A stretch of 21,368 nucleotides of DNA. Source: Acidimicrobiia bacterium (GTDB lineage: Bacteria; Actinomycetota; Acidimicrobiia; Spongiisociales; JAHEDJ01). Below are positions 7,575-15,715 of the stretch, one piece after another; the first letter of the stretch is position 1; the number at the start of each line of letters is the position of its first letter. The notes under the pieces are model-generated. The model searched no databases. It saw only the letters and a program-made list of their open reading frames with translations, and had not been told where the DNA came from. The stretch is from positions 1-21,368 of the forward strand of contig JAUVQS010000011.1 of the NCBI GenBank assembly GCA_030598025.1, given 5' to 3'. The position numbers and the translations under genes are program-made.

Positions 7575-7591
7575 GTTCCACTTGGCGGAAC
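7575..7591. promoter_or_regulatory. Candidate operator in the IclR leader
   Basis: GTTCC-N7-GGAAC forms a 5-bp inverted repeat with one further inner pair, centred 48 bp before the start of the IclR gene. IclR-family regulators usually bind 14-17 bp imperfect palindromes near their own promoter. This site does not match the CGAAACA half-sites upstream of livK, which weakens the case that one protein binds both. Confidence 0.35.
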
Positions 7592-7630
7592 AGCCGTGAC
7601 TAGGCTGTGGCCGACTAAGTCGGAGTTCGA

Positions 7631-8407
7631 ATGACAGACCAATCCACAGGAACAACGATCACGGCTGTCGAGCGCACCGCCGAGGTTCTCAGGGCGTTTG
7701 CGCATGCCGACACCCAGACACTCGGGGTGACCGAGGTCGCCCAAACCCTCGGCATTTCGAAGGCTGTCGTTCACCGGATCCTCAACTCTCTGCGTGCGCC
7801 CGGCTTCATCGAATTCGACCCGGGATCTCGCCGCTACTTGCTCGGACCAACCGCCCTCGATGTCGGATTGGCCTTTCTTCGCCACGTGGACGTCCGGGAA
7901 CTCGCCCGCCCCGTGCTCAAAGAGCTTTCAGAGCAGACGCAAGAGACTGCCACACTCTCCATTCGTTCAGAATGGCACCGCATCTACATCGATCAAGTGA
8001 CCCCAGCACGAGAGGTGAAGATGACGGTGGCGCTCGGTCGATCGTTCCCGCTCTATGCAGGAAGCTCATCCAAATCCCTACTCGCCTTCCTTCCGCAGCA
8101 CGAGATCGACGAATACCTGGAACAGACAGAGTTGCGAGCCGTCACCGACTTGACGATCACGGACGTGTCATCTCTTCGCAGTGAACTCGCCGAGGTTCGC
8201 TCCCGGGGGTATGCCGTCTCGAAGGGCGAGCGGCAGGCCGGCGCCGGGTCGGTAGCCGCTCCGGTTCTCGACCACAACGGCTACCCGGTAGCTTCAATGA
8301 GCCTCTGTGGACCGGTGGAACGTTTCAGCGAGGAGTCAGACCACGCAGCGGAGCTGATCACCGCAGCCACTAGGCGGCTTTCCCGACAGATCGGTTATCA
8401 GGGCTGA
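7631..8407 (+). CDS. IclR-family transcriptional regulator
   Basis: The protein has 258 residues with the standard IclR layout. An N-terminal winged helix-turn-helix spans about 10-72 (AVERTAEVLRAFA, then LGVTEVAQTLGISKAVVHRIL as the recognition region). The effector-binding domain spans about 80-255 (RELARPVLKELSEQTQETATL; the RSFPLYAGSSSKSLLAFLP segment; RQAGAGSVAAPVLD). ATG 7631 has GGAG 6-9 bp upstream. The stop is 2 bp from the stop of the convergent amidohydrolase gene, the last gene of the liv operon, so it is probably the local regulator of that catabolic operon. IclR proteins typically sense the pathway substrate or an intermediate. No terminator is visible between the convergent genes. 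Confidence 0.93.
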   Translation: MTDQSTGTTITAVERTAEVLRAFAHADTQTLGVTEVAQTLGISKAVVHRILNSLRAPGFIEFDPGSRRYLLGPTALDVGLAFLRHVDVRELARPVLKELSEQTQETATLSIRSEWHRIYIDQVTPAREVKMTVALGRSFPLYAGSSSKSLLAFLPQHEIDEYLEQTELRAVTDLTITDVSSLRSELAEVRSRGYAVSKGERQAGAGSVAAPVLDHNGYPVASMSLCGPVERFSEESDHAAELITAATRRLSRQIGYQG

Positions 8408-8409
8408 CT

Positions 8410-9870
8410 TCAGCCGGTCGGTCGTGACAGGTACCTGCCGCTGGGTTCCCCGACTACGTTCCCTCCGTCCACGATTTGTTGACCGCGGAGAAACACATGT
8501 TTGACCCTGCCCGTCAACTCATGACCCTCGAGCGGTGAGTACTCCTGCGCCGACTCTGACTCAGACGCCCGCACCACGAATGATTCGTTTGGATCGACGA
8601 GCGTCAGATCTGCGTCATACCCCTCTTCAATAGTGCCTTTCTTGCGCAACCCGTAGCGTTGAGCGGGATTCCATGAGATCAGCTCGGCTATGCGGTGCAG
8701 AGGAAGGCCTCGCTTGCTTCCTTCGCTCAGCACACCGGACAGGAGGAACTCGGTTCCCCCGAAGCCGGACTTGGCCAGCCACATGTTGTCCGGGTCTTCG
8801 GCGTTGAGCTTCATCTCCTCGCGGCAGCAGGCATGGTCGCTGACCACCCAGTCGACATCGCCATCGAGGACCGCCTGCCAGAGGGCTTCGACATCCTCTC
8901 GGGGTCGAATGGGTGGATTGACCTTGCCGTAGTTGCCGTTGGCGGTATCGATATCTGCCAGCAGGTGGCTCACCGTCACTTCCCGCCGGAAGTCGATATG
9001 TGGAAATACCTGAGCCATGCGGAGTGCAGCGTCGATTGCCTTGGCGGAACTCAGATGCAACAGGTTGATGTTGGTGCAATCCGTTTCGTGGGCTAGGTAG
9101 GACGCAATCGTGATGGCCAGGCCCTCTGAATGCGGTGGCCGGGCGGCGTGATAGGCGGCCAGCCCGGACAGTTCCCCAGACTCCTCTACCATTCTCGTGT
9201 AGGCCCGCATAATCTCAGCCGTCTCGCAATGCAGGGACACCGAAATGTTGGCGGCTTTGTCGGGGAAGCGATCCATTGCAGCCCGCGCCCCTCGCATGAT
9301 GAACTCGAAGTGGGCGTAGTCGTACTGCTCACCCGGCGGCGTCATCAGGAACGAACTCTGATCATCTGAGCGGCCATGCAAACCGTGGCTGCCATAGAAC
9401 ATGAAAATCTTGTACGAAGGCACACCGAAGCGTTCGATCAACTCGGGGATTTCGTCGATGTGTTGCTTCATCATCGGTGCCACGTGGTAGCCGTAGTCGA
9501 CGTATGAACGACCCTCGCTCATATCCAGGACATCGGGAAAGAACTCGGCGTATGGCCCGCCCTTGTTGAGGTAGTACTGGCCGGTTCGCATGTAGCTGAT
9601 CCCGGAGGTGACGCCGCCGCTGGCTGCTGCGCGGCTCTCGGAGACGATGTCTTCTTTCAGTGGGTGATAGATGCCGAAGTGCATGTGAGCGTCTACGACG
9701 CCTGGGAAGGCCAGGAGTCCATTCCCATCGAACACCCGCTCCCCCAGGGCCGGGTCAATGTCGGGGGCCACCTGGGCGATGCTCCCGTCCTGGACGGCGA
9801 TGTCGAGCGACTCGATTTCGGTCCGGTTGGGTCGTATCACCCTCACGTTCTTCACGACGAGATCGAACAT
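8410..9870 (-). CDS. Cyclic amidohydrolase (hydantoinase/allantoinase/dihydroorotase family)
   Basis: The protein has 486 residues and full binuclear-metal amidohydrolase signatures: DAHMH (H62, H64), the likely carboxylated lysine K154 in SYKIFMFYG, H214 in SLHCE, H272 in LLHLSSAKA, and D345 in VSDHA. KVNPPIR at 316-322 and GFGGTEF at 369-375 are typical of the hydantoinase/allantoinase branch. Such enzymes open cyclic amides (dihydropyrimidines, hydantoins, allantoin, cyclic imides) by hydrolysis. The exact substrate cannot be read from sequence. ATG 9870 follows a GAGGAG site. It is the last gene of the operon, 45 bp after the FAD gene. The racemase-family protein two genes upstream suggests a hydantoin-like or chiral ring substrate. 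Confidence 0.9.
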   Translation of the reverse strand: MFDLVVKNVRVIRPNRTEIESLDIAVQDGSIAQVAPDIDPALGERVFDGNGLLAFPGVVDAHMHFGIYHPLKEDIVSESRAAASGGVTSGISYMRTGQYYLNKGGPYAEFFPDVLDMSEGRSYVDYGYHVAPMMKQHIDEIPELIERFGVPSYKIFMFYGSHGLHGRSDDQSSFLMTPPGEQYDYAHFEFIMRGARAAMDRFPDKAANISVSLHCETAEIMRAYTRMVEESGELSGLAAYHAARPPHSEGLAITIASYLAHETDCTNINLLHLSSAKAIDAALRMAQVFPHIDFRREVTVSHLLADIDTANGNYGKVNPPIRPREDVEALWQAVLDGDVDWVVSDHACCREEMKLNAEDPDNMWLAKSGFGGTEFLLSGVLSEGSKRGLPLHRIAELISWNPAQRYGLRKKGTIEEGYDADLTLVDPNESFVVRASESESAQEYSPLEGHELTGRVKHVFLRGQQIVDGGNVVGEPSGRYLSRPTG

Positions 9871-9915
9871 TCTCTCTGCTCCTCATTCAGGCGGGCTGGA
9901 TCCCGCACTTGGTTG

Positions 9916-11280
9916 TCAGTTTGTGCCAGCGGCGTCACGGCCGGCCAGGTAGCCAAGACCAAGTGCCGACAGCAATCCATTTCCGGCCAGATACCCGGCG
10001 GCACCATGACCGGAGATACCCACCGCTGCTCCACCGGCGGCGTAGAGGCCGGTGAAGGGAGTCCCGTTGCGGAGCACCGTGCCGTTGGCATCGACGCGCA
10101 AACCACCCTGGGTGTGGAATAGTGCCCCCGTCACTCTCACAGCGCCGTATGGAGGTCGGAGCGGCTTCTCCCATGAGGTGCGTCCGAACCCATCCGACGA
10201 TTCTCCTTCGGCTGCCGATCGAGCTGCCGACAGAGTGGCTTCCACCGTCGATGCGGAAGCACCAATGAGATCCGCCAGGGATTGCTCATCGTCGGCCCAG
10301 CGCACCGCTTTCGCTTCCAGTAGGTCCTGGTAGTCGGCGAACGGACGACAAGCCTGGTCAATTCGCTCGTCCAGCACTACCCAGGCCAGACCGTCAGGCT
10401 GGGCGAGCACCGGTACGGCGTACTCCGAATATCCGGTCGTCTCATTGCCAAAGCGCAGCCCGTCGCTATTGAGAAGGACCGCTCCGTGCATGACCGTTGC
10501 CCAGGTGACCAGGATTCCGTGTGGGGAGGCCACCGAGCCATGCCCTTGGTAGGCATCCAGGAATTCCACATCGGCTCCGAGTGACTCGCCGATCGCTAGG
10601 GCATCGCCGGTGCTGCCGTCGCCGCCGAAGTACAAACCGCCCGTGATCTCGGGAATGAGTTGGGAAACAAGGTCCGGGCGGGCGCCGAATCCATTCGTAG
10701 CCAGCACGACCGCGTTTGCCCCTACTTCCTCCCGGCTCCCGTCGGGCGTCTCGACGATCGCAGACTCCACCCTGGATCCATCGTGACGTATGTCGATCAA
10801 CCGCATGGGAACAATGGTCGTTATCTCAGGCCGCCGTCCGACCTCTTCAAGCAGGGACCGATGGAGGGTCTGGCCGGCGCGGTCGGCGACGGCGTGGCAG
10901 CGGTCGTGTGAATGGCCCGGGTATTGGAAGTCCGTGACCAATTCGAGAGGTACCCGACCCCGGTCGGTCATCCAAGCGACGAGCTCGGGCGCCACCGCAG
11001 TGAGAGCCTTGGCCACGATCGGGTCGGCGGTGCCTTTGGTTTTGGCCATAACATCATCGAAGAACTGTTCCGGTGAGTCATCGATGCCCGCGGCAGCCTG
11101 CCAGCGGCTGCCTCCGGCGGGAACCATCGACGTGCTCATCGCCGTGTTGCTTCCCTGCCGAAAGGTCTCCTTGGCTTCCACGACCACCACTTCGAGACCG
11201 AGGTCGGACGCCGCCAGCGCAGCCGCTATCCCGGCCGCGCCTGCGCCGGCCACGAGGAGGTCGGTGAACATCTCGCTCAT
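9916..11280 (-). CDS. FAD-dependent oxidoreductase, fumarate reductase/3-ketosteroid dehydrogenase type
   Basis: The protein has 454 residues. The N-terminal Rossmann FAD motif is GAGAAG at 12-17, with the acidic residue after the second strand at E35. The C-terminal FAD-contact region has LFHTQGGLRVD and GLYAAGGAAVGISGHGAAGYLAGNGL, typical of the FAD_binding_2 family of succinate/fumarate, tricarballylate and ketosteroid dehydrogenases. It would oxidise or reduce a C-C bond of a pathway intermediate; the acceptor is unknown. There is no signal peptide or covalent-heme region, so it is cytoplasmic. Its ATG overlaps the TGA of the racemase gene (ATGA), indicating coupled translation. Confidence 0.88.
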   Translation of the reverse strand: MSEMFTDLLVAGAGAAGIAAALAASDLGLEVVVVEAKETFRQGSNTAMSTSMVPAGGSRWQAAAGIDDSPEQFFDDVMAKTKGTADPIVAKALTAVAPELVAWMTDRGRVPLELVTDFQYPGHSHDRCHAVADRAGQTLHRSLLEEVGRRPEITTIVPMRLIDIRHDGSRVESAIVETPDGSREEVGANAVVLATNGFGARPDLVSQLIPEITGGLYFGGDGSTGDALAIGESLGADVEFLDAYQGHGSVASPHGILVTWATVMHGAVLLNSDGLRFGNETTGYSEYAVPVLAQPDGLAWVVLDERIDQACRPFADYQDLLEAKAVRWADDEQSLADLIGASASTVEATLSAARSAAEGESSDGFGRTSWEKPLRPPYGAVRVTGALFHTQGGLRVDANGTVLRNGTPFTGLYAAGGAAVGISGHGAAGYLAGNGLLSALGLGYLAGRDAAGTN

Positions 11281-11924
11281 CGGCCTGCTCCATCGAAGAG
11301 ATCGACTCCGGCGCCGATCAAACGGAGGGCTAGTGCAGTCGGGTCAAGTACCGGTGGGCCCCCGGTGGGCCGCACCTCGACTGCCGAACAACCGTTGATA
11401 ACTGCATCAGTCTGGAGTTCCCCGACCGCCAGCGTTCCGGCCACCGCCTCGTTCCAACGGGAGGTATCGGCGATATCCTCGAGCGAGAGGTCAAGCACCA
11501 CCACGCCATCCAACTCATCGGACCATCCGGCCGCGCCAATCCGGGCGGCTAACTCGTCGGCGATCGGCTGGTTGCGGGCGACCGCCGCCATTCGCAAGCC
11601 CATCGAGGCCAAGTAGCTGGAGACCATGCGCGTGATGCCAAACACGGGAAGTGAACTCGCTTCCTGCAGGTCCTCGAGAGCTGGATCGAGCACGCAATCG
11701 AGGAAGATGCCGTCGAAGCGATCTGGATCGGTTCGCACAGCCTCTTCGAACACGAGCCGTTCCGATTCCCGGATCTGTTCTTCCGACTCGAGTCGATCAG
11801 GGCCGGTCGTGAGATTGTCGAGATGCAGCGTCACGCCCGGCGGGCACAGTTCGTCGTATCTCTTCTGCCGACGGACGAGTTCATCATCGGGCACAACGAT
11901 GGGGGTAATGGCACGCAATCTCAT
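11277..11924 (-). CDS. Asp/Glu/hydantoin racemase superfamily protein
   Basis: The protein has 215 residues. Both catalytic cysteines of the superfamily are present: C77 in FLDCVLDPALEDL (compare the CxxDP motif of hydantoin racemases) and C179 in VINGCSAVEV. The family includes aspartate, glutamate and hydantoin racemases and maleate or arylmalonate isomerases, which use two cysteines for cofactor-independent proton transfer. Next to a hydantoinase-like enzyme, a hydantoin-type racemase or a maleate isomerase is most plausible. ATG 11924 lies 1 bp after the stop of the MmgE/PrpD gene and has GAGGAG upstream. Confidence 0.83.
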   Translation of the reverse strand: MRLRAITPIVVPDDELVRRQKRYDELCPPGVTLHLDNLTTGPDRLESEEQIRESERLVFEEAVRTDPDRFDGIFLDCVLDPALEDLQEASSLPVFGITRMVSSYLASMGLRMAAVARNQPIADELAARIGAAGWSDELDGVVVLDLSLEDIADTSRWNEAVAGTLAVGELQTDAVINGCSAVEVRPTGGPPVLDPTALALRLIGAGVDLFDGAGR

Positions 11925-11925
11925 G

Positions 11926-13266
11926 TCAACTCCTCGTCAATTCTTCGATCAAAATGTCGACGGGCTCATCCGGAAGAGACCGCAGCAACGTCTCGAGCCT
12001 CTCTGTTCGATCGACCCCAATGAGGCCACCCAGCTTGGAACGGATCCCGTCCCATCCGAGCGGCTCGTGGGCTGCGTCGCCGACCGGCTGCTCCACTTCC
12101 GCCGACCGTTCGGAGCCGTCCCTCATCCGTACCGTGACCCGCGCTCCCCGTTTCTCCGGGAGGCGAGACTCGAACTCCTCGGTCGCTCGCACGTCAATAC
12201 GCCCGGCCAGGTCGCGCACCGACGGATCATGCCTCCGGTCCCGGGACGTAGCGTCAGGTCCAAAGGCACCATCAAGAAGGGTCACCGCTACCACATAGGG
12301 GATGGAGAACATGGCGGCCAGACGGGTCGGGACCTCGGGCCTGTCAAGGGCCGCGGCGATTGCGTACGTCTCAACGGTCACGCCCTCAATCTGGTCGGCA
12401 TCCACCGGCCCCTCCTCACGCATAGCGAGGAGCGCATCGATGGGCGGGTGCGTGTAGGCACAGGCCGCGTGCCGTTTGAAGTATCCGCCGAGGATCTCAA
12501 AGCGTTCGCTGAACGTCATGGCAAGGGGCGCCGGATCGAACTCACCGAGTATCTCACCGAAGGTGAAGTCGGCCGTCGAATCCGCCACCGCTACCCCGGC
12601 CGCGGCCAGCCGGGCGGCAGCGAGGCCCGCGGAGTTAGCGGCACCCACCCACAGGTTCCGCACCGGATTGCCGGTGAGGGCCGACTCGAAGTGCGGGGCA
12701 ATTGTCAGACCTGCCGCTGCGTCCACGGCCGCGGCAATCCGGGCCGCATCCATACCTGCCAGCTTTGCAGCCGCCACTGCGGCTCCGGTCACGCCCCAGG
12801 TTCCGTGCGGATGAACCCCCCGGTGAAGCCTGGTAGCTCGCCCGAATCGGGCAGCGGTCTCGTAACCGGCCAGAACGGCAGCCAACCATTCGCCTCCCTG
12901 GTGGCTTCCGGCAACAGCCAGGGCCGCCGGAATGACGTGGGCGGCCGGGTGCCCCCGTGCGAACTTGCTGCCCTCGTCGAGCTCGAGAGAGCACACTGCC
13001 GCGCCATTAACCCAGCAAGCCGCATCCGAACTGGAGGTGCGACCTAATCCGACCAAGACAGATGCTCCGCCATCTTCGAATTGGGCAGCGAGAGCTTGCA
13101 CCTCGTGCGTCCGGGAGCCGGCCAGCATCACGCCAAGAGTGTCGAAGAGGACCAACAGGGTTCGAGCCTGGACTTCGGCAGGGACCTCGGACCAGGAAAG
13201 ACCGGCGGCCTCACGCGCCAACGCATGGAGGTTGGACGAAGTCGTCGGAGTCGGGTTGCCGTTCAT
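11926..13266 (-). CDS. MmgE/PrpD-family protein (copy 1, divergent)
   Basis: The protein has 446 residues. Family landmarks are DTLGVMLAGSRTHEVQAL near the N-terminus, VNGAAVCSLELDEGSKFARGHPAAHVIPAA (the position of the usual NGxxxHxxDxDD and HP motifs) and YFKRHAACAYTHPPIDA. MmgE/PrpD members include 2-methylcitrate dehydratase, cis-aconitate decarboxylase and iminodisuccinate epimerase, acting on tricarboxylate- or dicarboxylate-like substrates. The usual HxxDFDD is altered here to SLELDEG, unlike the second copy at 19319-20719, so the reaction may differ. ATG 13266 was preferred over an upstream frame to 13311 that overlaps livF. It starts 10 bp after the livF stop. Confidence 0.85.
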   Translation of the reverse strand: MNGNPTPTTSSNLHALAREAAGLSWSEVPAEVQARTLLVLFDTLGVMLAGSRTHEVQALAAQFEDGGASVLVGLGRTSSSDAACWVNGAAVCSLELDEGSKFARGHPAAHVIPAALAVAGSHQGGEWLAAVLAGYETAARFGRATRLHRGVHPHGTWGVTGAAVAAAKLAGMDAARIAAAVDAAAGLTIAPHFESALTGNPVRNLWVGAANSAGLAAARLAAAGVAVADSTADFTFGEILGEFDPAPLAMTFSERFEILGGYFKRHAACAYTHPPIDALLAMREEGPVDADQIEGVTVETYAIAAALDRPEVPTRLAAMFSIPYVVAVTLLDGAFGPDATSRDRRHDPSVRDLAGRIDVRATEEFESRLPEKRGARVTVRMRDGSERSAEVEQPVGDAAHEPLGWDGIRSKLGGLIGVDRTERLETLLRSLPDEPVDILIEELTRS

Positions 13267-13276
13267 CACACCCTGG

Positions 13277-13978
13277 TCAGAGCCCGAGATAGGCCGAGCG
13301 GACTCGATCATCGCCCAGCAGCTCCTCTCCGGTCCCCTCCAAGACGACGTTTCCGTTCTCTAGAACGTACCCACGGTCGGACAACTGCAGTGCGTGCACG
13401 GCGTTCTGTTCAACCAGCATGACCGTCAGTCCCCGTCGCCGTAGATCGCGCACGACTTCGAAGATGTCGGCGACCAGCATCGGAGCCAATCCAAGCGAAG
13501 GCTCGTCGAGCATGAGAAGACGGGGTTTAGCCATGAGAGCTCGACCGATGGCCAACATCTGTTGCTCGCCACCGCTCAACGTGCCGGCGGTCTGGCCGGC
13601 CCGTTCCCGGAGCAGCGGAAACAGATCGAAAACCTCATCGAACGTCTCCTCCACTTCCGATCTTCCGCGCCGGTAGGCACCGAGAAGCAAGTTCTCGCGA
13701 ACCGTCAAGTCTGGGAACAGCTTGCGGCCCTCCGGTACCTGGATGAGGCCCTCTGAGACGATTTGACGCGGCTGCCAGGTATGGATGGCTTGATCATCGA
13801 AGGTGACAGTTCCGGACGTAGCGCGAACAACACCGGAGATCGACTTCAGAGTGGTGGTCTTCCCGGCGCCGTTGGCGCCAATGAGCGCCACGACTTCACC
13901 CTCGCGAACCTCGAGGTCGATCCCGTGCAGGATCTCCAGATCGCCGTAACCGGCGCGCAGATTCTCAATCCGGAGCAA
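13277..13978 (-). CDS. livF: Branched-chain amino-acid-type ABC transporter ATPase LivF
   Basis: The protein has 233 residues from a TTG start. It carries Walker A GANGAGKTT (34-42), the LivF-specific QVPEGRKLFPDLTVRENL segment (80-97), signature LSGGEQQ (134-140), Walker B LLMLDEPSLGLAP (154-166) and the H-loop replacement VEQN (189-192), as usual in LivF. The TTG at 13978 gives the family start MLRIENL and has GAGGAG 7 bp upstream. A GTG at 13993 would add five residues and lacks that spacing. It couples ATP hydrolysis to uptake through the LivH/LivM channel. The start overlaps the end of livG. Confidence 0.94.
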   Translation of the reverse strand: MLRIENLRAGYGDLEILHGIDLEVREGEVVALIGANGAGKTTTLKSISGVVRATSGTVTFDDQAIHTWQPRQIVSEGLIQVPEGRKLFPDLTVRENLLLGAYRRGRSEVEETFDEVFDLFPLLRERAGQTAGTLSGGEQQMLAIGRALMAKPRLLMLDEPSLGLAPMLVADIFEVVRDLRRRGLTVMLVEQNAVHALQLSDRGYVLENGNVVLEGTGEELLGDDRVRSAYLGL

Positions 13979-14699
13979 TCTGGAACTCCTCACCTAGATA
14001 GGCCGCCACGACACCGGGGTCTTTGGCGATTTGTGCGGGTGGGCCGATCGCCAGGAGCTCGCCGTGATGGATGACGGCGATACGATCCGACAGCGCCATG
14101 ATCGCCGCCATGACGTGTTCGATGACCAGCAGAGATACTCCGCCGTCTCGAATGGATTGCACCACCTTGACCATCTCGGCACCCTCGGTGGGAGTGAGAC
14201 CGGCCAGCACTTCATCGAGGAGCAGCACTGTCGGGTCGGTCGCTAGGGCGCGAGCCAGCTCGAGACGCTTGCGAGCCGCCAAGGTAAGCCCTTTGGCCGG
14301 ACGATCAGACTGTGCCGCCAGCCCGGTGAACTCGAGCATCTTCCTGGCATGGTCTTCGGCCTCGTCGTGCTCCGACCGACGAAGAAACGCTCCGACCATC
14401 ACGTTCTGCAGCACGGTCAAGCCGGAGAACGGCTTCACGACCTGGAACGTTCGTACCAAACCGCGCGCGGCAATCCTGTGTGGGGGCAGCTGATCGATGC
14501 GATCGCCACCGTAGATGACCTCCCCTTCGTCGGGGGGGATGGCACCGGAGATGATGTTGAACAAGGTTGTCTTGCCGGCGCCGTTCGGTCCGATTATCCC
14601 CAGGATCTCTCCCTCGCCCAGGTCCAGGGTCACACCGTTCACGGCAGTAAGGCCGCCGAACCGCTTCGTGGCATCTCTGACGCTGAGTACGGGATTCAT
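13965..14699 (-). CDS. livG: Branched-chain amino-acid-type ABC transporter ATPase LivG
   Basis: The protein has 244 residues. Walker A GPNGAGKTT lies at 37-45, the Q-loop region RTFQVVKPFSGLTVLQNV at 83-100, Walker B VLLLDEVLAGLTP at 158-170, and the H-loop residue is H195 (VIEHVM). The ABC signature is unusual, LTLAARKRLELARAL at 138-152, where most ATPases read LSGGQ-like; related wording is known from some LivG branches, so activity is not excluded. ATG 14699 overlaps the livM stop (ATGA). It pairs with LivF as the second ATPase. Confidence 0.94.
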   Translation of the reverse strand: MNPVLSVRDATKRFGGLTAVNGVTLDLGEGEILGIIGPNGAGKTTLFNIISGAIPPDEGEVIYGGDRIDQLPPHRIAARGLVRTFQVVKPFSGLTVLQNVMVGAFLRRSEHDEAEDHARKMLEFTGLAAQSDRPAKGLTLAARKRLELARALATDPTVLLLDEVLAGLTPTEGAEMVKVVQSIRDGGVSLLVIEHVMAAIMALSDRIAVIHHGELLAIGPPAQIAKDPGVVAAYLGEEFQIAPD

Positions 14700-15715
14700 G
14701 CGGTATCCGCCTGTCGTCGTCGGTGGAACCAACCGATTACGCCGTCCGGCGCGCGGATGATCACCACTATGAGAATCAATCCGAACAGGACCTGGTCGAG
14801 TCCATTTACTCCCTCGATGACTTGGAGGAAAGAGGGAGGTTCGCGGACGAGACTTCGGGTCACCTCGCCCAGTACCGACAAGATCCCGGCGCCGAGAACC
14901 GGCCCCCAGATAGTTCCCACTCCCCCGATGATCGGGCGAAGCAGAATGAGGACGGATACGAAGGGACCAAAGGCCAGGTCCGGGTCGATGAACAACAAGA
15001 ATTGGGTGTAGAAACCGCCGGCCAGAGCAGTGATGAATCCACTGATGGCAATCGCGATCAACTTGGCTCGCAGCGGATTGATACCCAGCGCCGATGCCGC
15101 ATCTTCATCTTCGCGAACGGCCAGCATCATGCTGCCGATGCGCGACTTGGTTATCGCAATGACGGCGATGGTCGAAAGGGCGACCAGACCGAGGATCACG
15201 AAGTACTGCAACGAGGGGGTGTCTTCGAACTGGATGCGGGCCCAGTCATCACCACCGGCGAGTGGAATCGTGATCCCGATGCCGGCGCCGACGAAGTCAA
15301 AGTTGTTAAACGTGAGTCTGAGCATTTCGGCCAGTGCGAATGTTGCGAGAGCGAAGTAGGCGCCCTTGAGACCGAAGCGGAATGAGATCCATCCGGTCAA
15401 CAGTCCAAATACCGCAGCCACCAGTCCACCGAGGATCAATCCCAACCATGGTGAGATCGAGTATCTCGTCAGCGTGACGGCAACGGTGTAGGCGCCGAGG
15501 CCGAAGTAGGCGGCGTGCCCAAAGGAGAATTGGCCGGCGAAGCCGGAAAGGACATTCCAGCCGATGCCCGCCAGGGCAAAGATCAAGGCCGAGATGGCGA
15601 CCGACAATGTGAAGCGCGAGACGCCGAACGGCACGAGCGCCAGGACCGCCACAACAACGGCCAGAACCATCATGTCCCGAGCCGAAGCTTGAGCCAGCTT
15701 GCGAAGCCTGATCAT
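14696..15715 (-). CDS. livM: Branched-chain amino-acid-type ABC transporter permease LivM
   Basis: The protein has 339 residues and about nine to ten hydrophobic segments. The LivM hallmarks are GIGWNVLSGFAGQFSFGHAAYFGLGAY near residues 46-72, the cytoplasmic loop VREDEDAASALGINPLRAKLIAIAISGFITALAGG, and the final GxxxxxxPDGVIGW. A longer frame upstream to 15985 is Arg/Cys-rich and overlaps livH, so ATG 15715, which overlaps the livH stop as ATGA, was chosen. It sits in the inner membrane with LivH. Confidence 0.94.
   Translation of the reverse strand: MIRLRKLAQASARDMMVLAVVVAVLALVPFGVSRFTLSVAISALIFALAGIGWNVLSGFAGQFSFGHAAYFGLGAYTVAVTLTRYSISPWLGLILGGLVAAVFGLLTGWISFRFGLKGAYFALATFALAEMLRLTFNNFDFVGAGIGITIPLAGGDDWARIQFEDTPSLQYFVILGLVALSTIAVIAITKSRIGSMMLAVREDEDAASALGINPLRAKLIAIAISGFITALAGGFYTQFLLFIDPDLAFGPFVSVLILLRPIIGGVGTIWGPVLGAGILSVLGEVTRSLVREPPSFLQVIEGVNGLDQVLFGLILIVVIIRAPDGVIGWFHRRRQADTA

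Larger units (their letters stand above)
6825..7630. other. 806-bp regulatory and repeat-rich interval
   Basis: No confident gene lies here. Going right, it holds the leader of the iron-sulfur operon, a GC hairpin (6974-6988), a 30-bp dyad with a CRP-type core (6997-7026), and about 170 bp in which I see nothing. Then come three spaced GTGACGCTT dyads (7201-7288), a possible short minus-strand frame (7276-7419) and the IclR leader with a palindrome at 7575-7591. Long open frames on both strands across the interval have poor composition and no recognisable domain. Confidence 0.6.

Noticed and set aside
7157..7885. A 242-codon minus-strand open frame
   Set aside because: It overlaps the DNA-binding domain of the IclR gene and reads through the repeat array; composition is shadow-like.
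8408..8409. A bidirectional terminator between the convergent IclR and amidohydrolase genes
   Set aside because: Only 2 bp separate the stops and I found no hairpin followed by a T-run on either strand nearby.
11626..13047. A 473-codon plus-strand open frame
   Set aside because: It lies opposite the racemase and MmgE/PrpD genes, which have clear families and ribosome sites. Its translation is Arg/Ser/Gly-rich and matches no family; it is a GC-rich antisense shadow.
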